Counted from the first letter of the stretch, positions 1 to 6,059 are shown. The stretch: 7,321 bases of DNA from a bacterium (GCA_029007685.1 JAQXIG010000032.1:1-7321); one strand, 5' to 3'. Numbers and translations: made by a program. The notes: generated by a model not told the origin, from the sequence alone.

Positions 1-736
1 AGATTTTAATTTGTTGATTTCTAGTATCCCTACTTCTATGGTTAGTCCTAGATGTTTTAATACAGATACGAAAGAACTTATTAATTTATTGGCTTTTACT
101 TATCATATTGATGATTTACAAATGCAGGGGTTGGTACGTAATTGTATTAATGAGAAAGGATTGATTGATAAAAATGAGCTTCGTAAAAGTTGTCGTAATT
201 TTTACCAGTTTGAAAATAGTGGGAAATTACCAACTTTGATTTATAGTACCCAGCCTGATTATTTAAAAACACCAAAGGGCGATCAAAGTAAATGGGCAAG
301 AATGGTTTATACGTTTGAATCCGTTACTCCTTATGATTTTTTAAGAAGTAAGTATAAGACAGGAGAACCATCACTGCGTGATTTAAAATTGATTGAAGAA
401 TTACTTGTGGATCAAAAACTAAATCCAGGAGTTGTCAATGTTTTGATTGCTTATGTACTAAAAATTAATAATCAGAAGTTATCTAGAAATTATATTGATA
501 CCATTGCTGGGCAGTGGAAGAGATTAAATATTGAAACGGTAGAAGAGGCAATGCGAATTAGCGAGAAGGAACATAAAAAATTGAGAAAACAATTTGAACA
601 TAAACAAGTTTCAAAACCTAAGGTTATTTCTAAGAAAGAGGAATCTTTGCCAGACTGGTTTCATAAAGAGTTGAAAAATGAAGAGCTGACCGTGGAGGAA
701 AAACAAGAGTTGGACAGTATTTTGGAATCTTTTTAA
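1..736 (+). CDS. dnaB: Helicase-loading protein DnaB (Bacillota type), 5'-truncated
   Basis: This is the C-terminal 244 residues of the Bacillota DnaB protein, which attaches origins to the membrane and helps load the replicative helicase (DnaC in Bacillus). It is not the E. coli DnaB helicase. The reading frame is open to the window edge, with the first complete codon at position 2. The TTG at 11 is therefore an internal codon and the true start lies upstream. The visible part contains the helical DnaD/DnaB-type C-terminal domain. The family motif YxxxIxxxW is exact at nt 491-517 (YIDTIAGQW). It is followed by a charged Lys/Glu-rich tail (about nt 550-730), as is usual for the family. The frame ends with TAA at 734-736. 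dnaI lies downstream, and the two proteins cooperate in helicase loading. The identification rests on the motif, the overall resemblance to B. subtilis DnaB and the dnaI/thrS neighbourhood. Confidence 0.9.
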   Translation, partial: DFNLLISSIPTSMVSPRCFNTDTKELINLLAFTYHIDDLQMQGLVRNCINEKGLIDKNELRKSCRNFYQFENSGKLPTLIYSTQPDYLKTPKGDQSKWARMVYTFESVTPYDFLRSKYKTGEPSLRDLKLIEELLVDQKLNPGVVNVLIAYVLKINNQKLSRNYIDTIAGQWKRLNIETVEEAMRISEKEHKKLRKQFEHKQVSKPKVISKKEESLPDWFHKELKNEELTVEEKQELDSILESF

Positions 737-753
737 AGTTGATATACTTTTTT
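735..753 (+). terminator. Weak candidate terminator after dnaB
   Basis: A short hairpin (AAAGT 735-739 with ACTTT 746-750, loop TGATAT) runs into a six-T tract at 748-753, directly at the dnaB stop. The stem has only 5 bp and one G-C pair, so termination would be inefficient. Some dnaB transcription may read into the next gene. Confidence 0.3.
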
Positions 754-762
754 GATGTTTTG

Positions 763-771
763 TGATATGAT
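763..771 (+). promoter_or_regulatory. Extended -10 promoter for the membrane-protein gene
   Basis: TGATATGAT at 763-771 is an extended -10 element (TGn followed by TATGAT). There is no good -35 at 17 bp; TTGATA at 739-744 is 21 bp away and too far. Extended -10 promoters tolerate poor -35 boxes. The predicted transcript would start near 778, leaving a leader of about 18 nt before the ATG at 796. Confidence 0.5.
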
Positions 772-795
772 AGGGGCATATTGAGAGGGGATAGT

Positions 796-1347
796 ATGAA
801 GGGTGGAAGAGCGAAAATTACCGGTCATTTGATTTCTATTTTATTTATTGTATTTATTTTGGTGATTGGAACTGTCTATGTGTATATTCCTAATAAAGAG
901 GAATTGTTGTCTAGTTTTTCCTTTTTAAAAAGAGGTAATGATCTTTCTATTCAAGATTTGTCTTCAGGAATTCATTTAGCTGAAGCTTTTCCGATTACAG
1001 ATGAAGAGGGCCTTACTACCGATGCTTATCAATTTAAAGTAATCAATCGTTCGAATCATAATCTTTCTTATCAAATTTTTTTTCGGAATCAAAAAGATAA
1101 GATTAAAGCTCATGGTTTAGAAGTATTGAGTGCTAGGTATTTACGCTATGCTATTTCTGAAGAAGGGAAAGAATCGATAGTTCAGAATCTTTTAGAAGAT
1201 GAACTTGTTTATGAAGGTGTGATTTTAGCTAATTCGGAAAGGGTATTTGATTTTCGTATTTGGTTAGATGAGGATTGTGGTGATGACGCGATGGGAAAGA
1301 GTTATATTGGTAAGATGGAAATTGTTGAGAAAAAAAGTTTGAGATAG
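796..1347 (+). CDS. Unrecognised membrane-anchored extracytoplasmic protein
   Basis: A 183-residue protein whose family I do not recognise by name. The start is ATG 796, preceded by a strong GAGAGGGGAT ribosome-binding site at 783-792; the GTG upstream is less likely. Residues 1-8 are basic (MKGGRAKI). Residues about 9-31 form one hydrophobic membrane segment, and the remaining ~150 residues are polar with a beta-rich look, so the inferred topology is N-in/C-out (signal anchor). Near the C-terminus, FDFRIWLDEDCGDDAMGKSY is followed by a GKMEI strand. This resembles the final strands of TasA/camelysin-like secreted proteins, but that likeness is by eye only. One cysteine lies in this motif. 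The gene sits between dnaB and dnaI, is flanked by its own promoter and a strong terminator, and so looks like an independent unit. Its function is unknown. Confidence 0.8.
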   Translation: MKGGRAKITGHLISILFIVFILVIGTVYVYIPNKEELLSSFSFLKRGNDLSIQDLSSGIHLAEAFPITDEEGLTTDAYQFKVINRSNHNLSYQIFFRNQKDKIKAHGLEVLSARYLRYAISEEGKESIVQNLLEDELVYEGVILANSERVFDFRIWLDEDCGDDAMGKSYIGKMEIVEKKSLR

Positions 1348-1354
1348 TGATCTG

Positions 1355-1388
1355 AACTCCGTTTCTAGGATAGAGAAATGGGGTTTTT
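1355..1388 (+). terminator. Rho-independent terminator of the membrane-protein gene
   Basis: The arm CTCCGTTTCT (1357-1366) pairs with AGAAATGGGG (1374-1383) in ten pairs including two G-T wobbles. AA/TT pairs extend it outward, the loop is 7 nt (1367-1373), and a run of five T follows at 1384-1388. It begins 8 nt after the stop codon. Confidence 0.88.
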
Positions 1389-1792
1389 AAATGCTAAAAA
1401 TACACTATCTTTTAGTTTCTACCTTCTCATATTTTATACATAGCATCCATTGACAGGTTGTGCTTTTTGTAAAATTTGTATCATGTTAGAGTTGTGATGA
1501 GGACATTGAAAGGATGAAGCAAACTATTACTAATGTGTTTTTATGATTTTGATTTTAATATTTCGTTTGGGGTACCAATCAGTGCACGTTTGTTAGGCTT
1601 GATAGGGTGTGGCTTTGGTTTTCGTAGTGATACTAACCCAGATAATATTAGTATTCATGTCCATAGCTGGAAAAGTATTTTCGAAGTATGATTCTATTTA
1701 AGTTATGATTTATAGTGTTTCTGTTTCCTAAAAAATATGGCATTCATTAGATGTGCATGTAACAAAATGTGTAGATCTTTTATTTTCCCTTC
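1389..1792. other. Unexplained ~400-bp gap before dnaI
   Basis: No confident gene, RNA gene or mobile-element end is visible here. TTGACA occurs at 1450-1455, but the best following -10-like hexamer (TAAAAT, 1470-1475) is only 14 bp away and TATCAT (1479-1484) is 23 bp away, so a promoter is doubtful. Two small overlapping frames lie inside: ATG 1514 with GAGGA upstream, stopping after 10 codons, and a 52-codon frame from ATG 1533 (listed separately). The GAAAA/TTTTC hairpin at about 1671-1683 lies inside that frame. The gap may hold a decayed small gene or an unrecognised RNA. Confidence 0.5.
1533..1691 (+). CDS. Cryptic 52-codon frame, possible small or decayed gene
   Basis: This small open frame runs from ATG 1533 to TGA 1689-1691 and encodes 52 residues. 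Its composition looks protein-like: a hydrophobic Gly/Leu/Ile stretch (about residues 13-30) followed by a polar tail with a His-Val-His-Ser-Trp segment. There is no ribosome-binding site at a normal distance from ATG 1533. A better-placed start, ATG 1514 with GAGGA at 1498-1502, is in another frame and would join this one only if one T of the five-T run at 1538-1542 were missing. It could be a frameshifted remnant, an assembly indel in a homopolymer, a real small gene or chance. I recognise no family, and it does not resemble its neighbours. Confidence 0.25.
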   Translation: MCFYDFDFNISFGVPISARLLGLIGCGFGFRSDTNPDNISIHVHSWKSIFEV

Positions 1793-1821
1793 TTGTAATT
1801 ATGGGTTTAATATCGTACAAT
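1793..1821 (+). promoter_or_regulatory. Candidate dnaI promoter
   Basis: TTGTAA (1793-1798) and TACAAT (1816-1821) are separated by 17 bp, a plausible sigma-A promoter. The predicted start near 1828 would leave only about 10 nt before ATG 1838. Either the leader is very short or another start further upstream is used. This geometry argues against the GTG codons at 1826 and 1829 as starts. Confidence 0.45.
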
Positions 1822-1837
1822 AAAAGTGGTGATGAAC

Positions 1838-2749
1838 ATGATTGGAATTCAAAAGTTAATTCAAATAACTGAAAATGAGAAAAATCTCTTAAAGCAAAAT
1901 TTTATCAAGAAATTAGAGGATCCTAAATTTGTGAGTGTGATTCATACGCTTTCTTTAGATGATGACATCTTAATGAAATATACTTCTAGTTTGGAGGATT
2001 GTGCTTTCGAGTTTGATCATTGTCAGGCCTGTTCAGGACTTTCTTTTTGTAAAAATAAAATTCAAGGTTATTTGTATGCTCCAAAGGTACAGGATGATAG
2101 TCTTATTTTCGAATATGTAGCTTGTTCTTACCAAAGAAAAATGATGGAAGACACAAAGTATAAAGAAAATATTACTTTGTTTGAGACACCTAAGAGTTTA
2201 ATAGAAGCTTCTCTTAAGAATATTTATAAAGATGATAAAAATAGAATTGAAGTTGTGAAGCAATTTAAATATTTTATTGATCATTATGACGATTTGGAAA
2301 AGCCTCGCGGGATTTATTTGTATGGTAGTTTTGGTACTGGTAAATCTTATTTAATTGCAGCTTTGTTTAATGAGCTCGCTAAGAAGGGTATTCATAGTGC
2401 GATTGTTTATGTTCCAGAATTTTTAAGAGTTCTAAAATCTTCGTTTGATAGTGATTATGAGGATAAATATCATTATATTAAAACCGTTCCAGTGCTTCTG
2501 TTAGATGATATTGGAGCTGAGAATTTAACAGCTTGGTCTAGAGATGAGATATTGGGAACTATTTTACAATATCGAATGGATGAGAAACTACCAACTTTTT
2601 TTACTTCTAATTTAGATATGAAACAATTGGAGGAACATTTTAGTATGACTGCTTCTGGTAGTGATAAGTTAAAGGCTAGAAGAATTGTTGAAAGAATTCA
2701 TTATTTATCTAAGGATATCAAATTAGCTAGTGAGAATAGGAGAAATTAA
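1838..2749 (+). CDS. dnaI: Primosomal AAA+ helicase loader DnaI
   Basis: DnaI is the ATPase that loads the replicative helicase onto DNA together with DnaB and DnaD. Numbered from ATG 1838 (303 residues, about the usual family length), the N-terminal helicase-binding domain carries Cys62, Cys65, Cys71 and Cys96, the likely zinc site. The C-terminal AAA+ domain has Walker A GSFGTGKS (163-170), Walker B VLLLDDIGAE (219-228) and a sensor-1-like TSN ending at Asn258. The segments LYGSFGTGKS, VYVPEF and DDIGAE closely match B. subtilis DnaI. ATG 1838 is preferred because GGTGAT (1828-1833) is a good ribosome-binding site; ATG 1832 and the two upstream GTG codons are alternatives. The gene ends with TAA, and no strong terminator follows. 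It is separated from dnaB by one gene and the unexplained gap. Confidence 0.95.
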   Translation: MIGIQKLIQITENEKNLLKQNFIKKLEDPKFVSVIHTLSLDDDILMKYTSSLEDCAFEFDHCQACSGLSFCKNKIQGYLYAPKVQDDSLIFEYVACSYQRKMMEDTKYKENITLFETPKSLIEASLKNIYKDDKNRIEVVKQFKYFIDHYDDLEKPRGIYLYGSFGTGKSYLIAALFNELAKKGIHSAIVYVPEFLRVLKSSFDSDYEDKYHYIKTVPVLLLDDIGAENLTAWSRDEILGTILQYRMDEKLPTFFTSNLDMKQLEEHFSMTASGSDKLKARRIVERIHYLSKDIKLASENRRN

Positions 2750-2779
2750 GATAGAAATATAAAAATGGATGTTATGGTG

Positions 2780-2802
2780 TTTTTTGATTAGAAATCAAAA
2801 AA
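2780..2802. terminator. Weak A/T hairpin after dnaI
   Basis: TTTTTTGAT (2780-2788) pairs perfectly with ATCAAAAAA (2794-2802) across a 5-nt loop. The stem is almost all A-T and no T-run follows on the + strand, so this is a poor terminator. No better one is visible between dnaI and the next promoter. Confidence 0.2.
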
Positions 2803-2937
2803 AGTACGGATATGTAGGATGGATGAAATATGTAATTAGAATGAATTTGTTAGAGAATTCTTCTCGTCTTCTGAAAAAGTGAGTCTAATGTAGCTATGTG
2901 ACAGTGGAATTTGCCGTTTTTTTGGCGGTGTTGCCTA

Positions 2938-2966
2938 TTGACAAATATTGAAAAACATTTTATGAT
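2938..2966 (+). promoter_or_regulatory. Consensus sigma-A promoter for the T-box/thrS operon
   Basis: TTGACA (2938-2943), a 17-bp spacer and TATGAT (2961-2966) form a near-perfect housekeeping promoter. The predicted start is near 2973, immediately before the T-box leader. It is the best promoter in the window, which fits an operon whose control lies in attenuation after initiation. Confidence 0.85.
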
Positions 2967-2972
2967 GGATTT

Positions 2973-3177
2973 GTATTGAAAGACAGTGATGAAAGATATG
3001 ACTTTTATATGGATTTAATAGAGAGTCTATGGTAGGTGGAAATAGATAAGGAAATATAAAAGTTACTCCTTTCTAAGTTGGTCCTTAATCGGATTCCGGG
3101 GTCATACTCGTTATTTTAATGAAGAAAAAAATGGATGGTACCGTGTTTAAGCACTCCTTTATTAGGGAGTGTTTTTT
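2973..3177 (+). promoter_or_regulatory. T-box riboswitch leader, threonine-type
   Basis: This leader binds uncharged tRNA to prevent termination. TGATGA (2987-2992) resembles the stem I kink-turn. GAAAG (2991-2995) can pair with CTTTC (3069-3073), and ACTTTTATAT (3001-3010) pairs perfectly with 3054-3063. The specifier loop between them exposes ACT at 3065-3067, a threonine codon. The distal stem I has the AGAGAG bulge (3020-3025) and stem TCTAT/ATAGA (3026-3030 with 3042-3046) closing a GGTAGGTGGAA loop. The antiterminator is GGA/TCC (3133-3135 with 3155-3157), the T-box bulge TGGTACC (3136-3142) and GTG/CAC (3143-3145 with 3152-3154). TGGT would pair with an ACCA tRNA end, which predicts discriminator A73. 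The competing terminator follows directly. The specifier and the downstream thrS agree. Confidence 0.92.
3152..3177 (+). terminator. T-box attenuator terminator
   Basis: CACTCC (3152-3157) pairs with GGAGTG (3166-3171), extended inward by a T-G and a T-A pair, and is followed by six T at 3172-3177. Its 5' arm is the 3' strand of the antiterminator, so the two structures exclude each other. Without bound uncharged tRNA-Thr, transcription should stop before the 3197 gene. Confidence 0.92.
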
Positions 3178-3196
3178 CTTTTATAGGGGGGATAAT

Positions 3197-3700
3197 ATGA
3201 ATGGTAGAGAGTCTTATTTTGCCAATTTTTCAACTAGTAGTTTGTTTGTATTGTTAGAACAAAATCTAGCTCAATTAACTAATTTAGAACTCAAGCAAAC
3301 TACTAATGATCATTCATTATTGAAAAATCGAATTTTCCAATTGCAGTTTGCTGTTTCTATTATTCGAAGTATTTTGATAGATCGGTATTTGAAAGAAAAA
3401 ATTTCACTGACTCAGATTGCGAATTATTTACTTTGGGCAACTGGTATTAGGGAGGATGTTTATCAAGAACTTTTTACTTTAAAATTATTAGAATCTGATG
3501 AGTTTATTGAGTTAACATTATTGGAGAAGGCTATTCATAAATTGGATATGGAAAAATTGATGGCCATTATTCAATTAAAGGAGGATACTATTTATGGGAC
3601 TTATGCTGTTAGAAGATATGATGAGATGATTTTTGATGTAGAAGAAGATGTTTTTGAAGAATATGTTAAAAAAATAAAATTTGATGAGAAAGAGGAATGA
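3197..3700 (+). CDS. Unrecognised helical protein, T-box-controlled, upstream of thrS
   Basis: A 167-residue protein that I do not recognise. The start is ATG 3197, with the strong site AGGGGGG at 3185-3191. An in-frame ATG at 3119 is excluded because it lies inside the T-box antiterminator region. The protein has no signal peptide or membrane segment. It is rich in Leu, Ile and Glu and reads as mostly alpha-helical, with a very acidic C-terminal segment (about residues 140-167, DVEEDVFEEY then a Lys/Glu tail). It has no cysteine or catalytic-looking motif. It is the first gene after the T-box, and its TGA is only 4 bp before the thrS ATG, so the two are co-transcribed and probably translationally coupled. 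B. subtilis has ytxB/ytxC between dnaI and thrS, but I see no clear similarity to them. A role linked to threonine supply or to ThrRS is inference from position only. Confidence 0.85.
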   Translation: MNGRESYFANFSTSSLFVLLEQNLAQLTNLELKQTTNDHSLLKNRIFQLQFAVSIIRSILIDRYLKEKISLTQIANYLLWATGIREDVYQELFTLKLLESDEFIELTLLEKAIHKLDMEKLMAIIQLKEDTIYGTYAVRRYDEMIFDVEEDVFEEYVKKIKFDEKEE

Positions 3701-3704
3701 TATC

Positions 3705-5462
3705 ATGATTAATATTAAAGAAAATGAAAGATTGAATACATTGAACCATAGTTGTGCACATTTACTTGCGCAAGCGGTTAAACACTTATATCCAAATGCT
3801 AAATTTTGGGTGGGACCTGTCATTGAAGAAGGATTCTATTATGATATTGATCTTGGTGATGAAGTTATCAGAGAAGAAGATTTTGTAAAAATTGAAAAGG
3901 AAATGAAGAAATGTGCAAAGGACAATAAGAATATTGTGCGTCATGAACTTTCTAAGGAAGAGGCCTTGAATATGTTTCAAGATGATCCTTATAAAATGGA
4001 TTTGATTAGTAGAATGGATGAATCTGCGATGACCATTTCGTGTTATAGTCAAGGTGATTTTACGGATTTATGTCGTGGACCACATGTAAGTAGTACGAAA
4101 GAGTTGAAATATTTTAAACTTTTAAAAGTGAGTGGAGCCTATTGGAAAGGCGATGCTAAGAATAAGATGCTTCAAAGAATTTATGGGGTATGCTATGATT
4201 CTGAAGAAGAGCTTTTAGAGCATTTGAGATTCATAGAGGAAGCTAAACTACGTGATCACAGAAAAATTGGAAAAGATTTGGATATTTTTATGTCACATGA
4301 TTTAGTAGGAAAAGGGATGCCGTTATGGTTACCTAATGGAGCGTTTATTCGAAAGCAATTGGAAAACTATATTTATGAAAAAGAGCGTAAAATGGGATAT
4401 CAACATGTTTATACCCCTTGTGTTGGAACTGTAGATTTATATAAAACATCAGGACATTGGGATCATTACCAAGAAAATATGTTTCCATCGATGAAGGTGG
4501 ATGATGAGGAGTTTGTCTTAAGGCCAATGAACTGTCCGCATCATATGTTAGTCTATGGGAATGCTTTACACTCTTATCGTGATTTACCAATTCGAATTGG
4601 AGAATTTGCGACTGATTTTCGCTATGAGGCTAGTGGGGCTGTGAAAGGATTAGAACGTGTTCGATGTATGTGTCAAAACGATGCTCATTTATTTGTAAGG
4701 CCAGACCAAATTGGCGAAGAGTTTAAGAAAGTTGTATCCTTGATTTTAGCAGTTTACCAAGATTTCGGGATTGAGAATTATAGTTTTAGATTGTCTTTAC
4801 GCGACAAAGAGGATAAAGAAAAGTATTTTGATGATGATAAAATGTGGGATGAGGCTGAGGATAAGTTACGTTCGGTATTAAATGAACTGGGAGTAGAATA
4901 TTATGAGGCGATTGGAGAAGCTGCTTTTTATGGTCCTAAACTTGACGTTGAAGTCCAACCTGCAGTTGGAAATGAAGTAACTCTTTCTACTTGCCAATTA
5001 GATTTCTTATTACCAAGAAAATTTGATTTAAGTTATATTGATCGGGATGGAAGTAAACAAACACCAGTGGTTTTACATCGAGCTATCTTTGGAACTTTTG
5101 ATCGTTTTACAGCGTTTATTATTGAAGAGACTAAGGGTGTCTTCCCCGTTTGGTTAGCTCCAGTTCAAGTTAACATTATTCCTGTTAACAATGAATATCA
5201 TTTAGAATATGCTAATAAAGTAAAAGAAATGATGGAAAAACAGGATATTCGAGTGGAATTGGATGATCGTAATGAAAAACTAGGCTATAAGATGAGAGAG
5301 AGTCAAACTAGAAAGATTCCTTATTCTATTATTTTGGGGAATCAAGAGAGAGAGCAAGAAATGATTAGTTATCGTAGGCATGGTAAGGAAGATACTACTA
5401 CCGTTTCTATTTCTGAATTTCTAGAAATGATTCATAATGAGATCAAGTTAAAAAATGATTGA
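3705..5462 (+). CDS. thrS: Threonyl-tRNA synthetase lacking the TGS domain
   Basis: ThrRS joins threonine to tRNA-Thr in the cytoplasm and removes mischarged serine. The start is ATG 3705, with AGAAAGAGG upstream; the TTG at 3681 is inside the previous gene and has no such support. The protein has 585 residues against about 640 for typical bacterial ThrRS, and it begins directly at the editing domain, so the N-terminal TGS domain is absent. Editing residues are present: His15 and His19 (HSCAH, the HxxxH motif) and Cys123/His127 (CRGPH). The class II core has motif 2 FRYEAS (Arg306) and zinc ligands Cys277 (MNCPHH), His328 (QNDAH) and His458 (LHRAIFG), followed by motif 3 (GTFDRF). The anticodon-binding domain follows from WLAPVQV to the end. 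A T-box upstream of the preceding gene controls it, and a terminator follows. Confidence 0.97.
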   Translation: MINIKENERLNTLNHSCAHLLAQAVKHLYPNAKFWVGPVIEEGFYYDIDLGDEVIREEDFVKIEKEMKKCAKDNKNIVRHELSKEEALNMFQDDPYKMDLISRMDESAMTISCYSQGDFTDLCRGPHVSSTKELKYFKLLKVSGAYWKGDAKNKMLQRIYGVCYDSEEELLEHLRFIEEAKLRDHRKIGKDLDIFMSHDLVGKGMPLWLPNGAFIRKQLENYIYEKERKMGYQHVYTPCVGTVDLYKTSGHWDHYQENMFPSMKVDDEEFVLRPMNCPHHMLVYGNALHSYRDLPIRIGEFATDFRYEASGAVKGLERVRCMCQNDAHLFVRPDQIGEEFKKVVSLILAVYQDFGIENYSFRLSLRDKEDKEKYFDDDKMWDEAEDKLRSVLNELGVEYYEAIGEAAFYGPKLDVEVQPAVGNEVTLSTCQLDFLLPRKFDLSYIDRDGSKQTPVVLHRAIFGTFDRFTAFIIEETKGVFPVWLAPVQVNIIPVNNEYHLEYANKVKEMMEKQDIRVELDDRNEKLGYKMRESQTRKIPYSIILGNQEREQEMISYRRHGKEDTTTVSISEFLEMIHNEIKLKND

Positions 5463-5465
5463 TTT

Positions 5466-5495
5466 AAAGTTGTCAGCTATCATTGACGACTTTTT
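5466..5495 (+). terminator. Rho-independent terminator of the thrS operon
   Basis: AAGTTGTCA (5467-5475) pairs with TGACGACTT (5484-5492), nine pairs with one G-T wobble, an 8-nt loop and a T-run at 5491-5495. It starts 4 nt after the thrS stop and closes the two-gene operon. Confidence 0.85.
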
Positions 5496-5501
5496 CTTTA
5501 T

Positions 5502-5529
5502 TTGCTAGAAAAATGATGATTTCTATGAT
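5502..5529 (+). promoter_or_regulatory. Promoter of the pilin-like gene
   Basis: TTGCTA (5502-5507) and TATGAT (5524-5529) are spaced 16 bp apart. The predicted start near 5536 leaves a leader of about 20 nt that contains the TAGGAGGGTG ribosome-binding site (5546-5555). This places the GTG at 5533 outside the transcript. Confidence 0.6.
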
Positions 5530-5556
5530 ATAGTGATATTAATTGTAGGAGGGTGT

Positions 5557-6024
5557 ATGAAAAATAGTAGAGGTTTTACTGGGAAAGGATTGTTAGTTAT
5601 TGTTGTTGTTTTAATTATTATTGTTGGGTTTCTTTTTATTTATTTTTATAATCAACGTAAAAGAAATTTTATTACGATGGCGAAAGATTATATTACTGAG
5701 GTTAGAGTGTTGGCTACTTCTGATCGTATTATTTTACCTGCTACTACTGATGATGAGGTGCTAATTACGATTAGTCAAATTGAGCCTACAGAGAAGTTAA
5801 GAAAGTCCCCTTTTCATGAAAAGTGGAATTTAGATAAAAGTTATGTTGTTATTCGAAATATAGGTACAGAATATTCACCTCGTTATATTTATTTGATTGC
5901 TTTAGAGGATAAAGGTGGCCATTGTGTTTCATTGACAGAAGAGGTTGAACTTCACAGAAATAAAGTTAGTACCCAATGTTCTATCGAGGAACATGACGAA
6001 ACTGCTGCAATTTATTTGGATTAG
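5557..6024 (+). CDS. Pilin-like single-pass membrane protein, function unknown
   Basis: A 155-residue protein. The start is ATG 5557 behind an excellent AGGAGGGTG site; the in-frame GTG 5533 precedes that site and is rejected. The N-terminus reads MKNSRGFTGKG, then a very hydrophobic segment (residues 12-31) ending in QRKR. The short basic leader, the Gly-Phe junction at residues 6/7 and the following hydrophobic helix resemble type IV prepilins. However, the conserved glutamate at mature position 5 is Gly11 here, so processing or assembly as a pilin is uncertain. The rest is a small polar domain with an aromatic strand pattern (KSYVVI, YIYLIAL) and two cysteines, Cys123 and Cys141, that could form a disulfide outside the cell. 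The gene stands alone between the thrS operon and mraZ with its own promoter and terminator. A plain signal-anchored protein is the main alternative. Confidence 0.8.
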   Translation: MKNSRGFTGKGLLVIVVVLIIIVGFLFIYFYNQRKRNFITMAKDYITEVRVLATSDRIILPATTDDEVLITISQIEPTEKLRKSPFHEKWNLDKSYVVIRNIGTEYSPRYIYLIALEDKGGHCVSLTEEVELHRNKVSTQCSIEEHDETAAIYLD

Positions 6025-6032
6025 TGCTTGAC

Positions 6033-6059
6033 ACGACTTTGATGTAAAGTCGTTTTTTT
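6033..6059 (+). terminator. Rho-independent terminator of the pilin-like gene
   Basis: ACGACTTT (6033-6040) pairs perfectly with AAAGTCGT (6046-6053) over a 5-nt loop and runs into seven T at 6053-6059. It lies 8 nt after the stop and insulates mraZ from upstream transcription. Confidence 0.92.

Noticed and set aside
1391..1453. 20-codon frame after the terminator at 1355-1388
   Set aside because: It has no ribosome-binding site, its ATG directly follows the terminator T-run, and no protein features are visible.
1450..1484. TTGACA-based promoter in the dnaB-dnaI gap
   Set aside because: The -35 is perfect but the nearest -10-like hexamers are at 14 and 23 bp spacing, outside the usual range.
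1498..1535. Resemblance of GAAAGGATGAAGCAA to the SRP RNA apical motif
   Set aside because: The flanking sequence does not form the required helix and key motif bases differ.
2911..2930. GCC/GGC hairpin with a T-rich loop before the thrS-operon promoter
   Set aside because: The stem has only three Watson-Crick pairs plus two G-T pairs, and the T-run is in the loop rather than downstream, so it is not a terminator.
3119..3196. Upstream ATG extension of the unknown gene before thrS
   Set aside because: It runs through the T-box antiterminator and terminator, and ATG 3197 has a strong ribosome-binding site just upstream.
3681..3704. TTG start for thrS
   Set aside because: It lies inside the preceding gene; ATG 3705 has AGAAAGAGG at a normal distance and gives a clean N-terminus.
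3575..4590. Minus-strand open frames at 3575-3823, 3786-4052 and 4345-4590
   Set aside because: They lie opposite the 3197 gene and thrS, have no recognisable protein features or ribosome-binding sites, and are shadows of the real genes.
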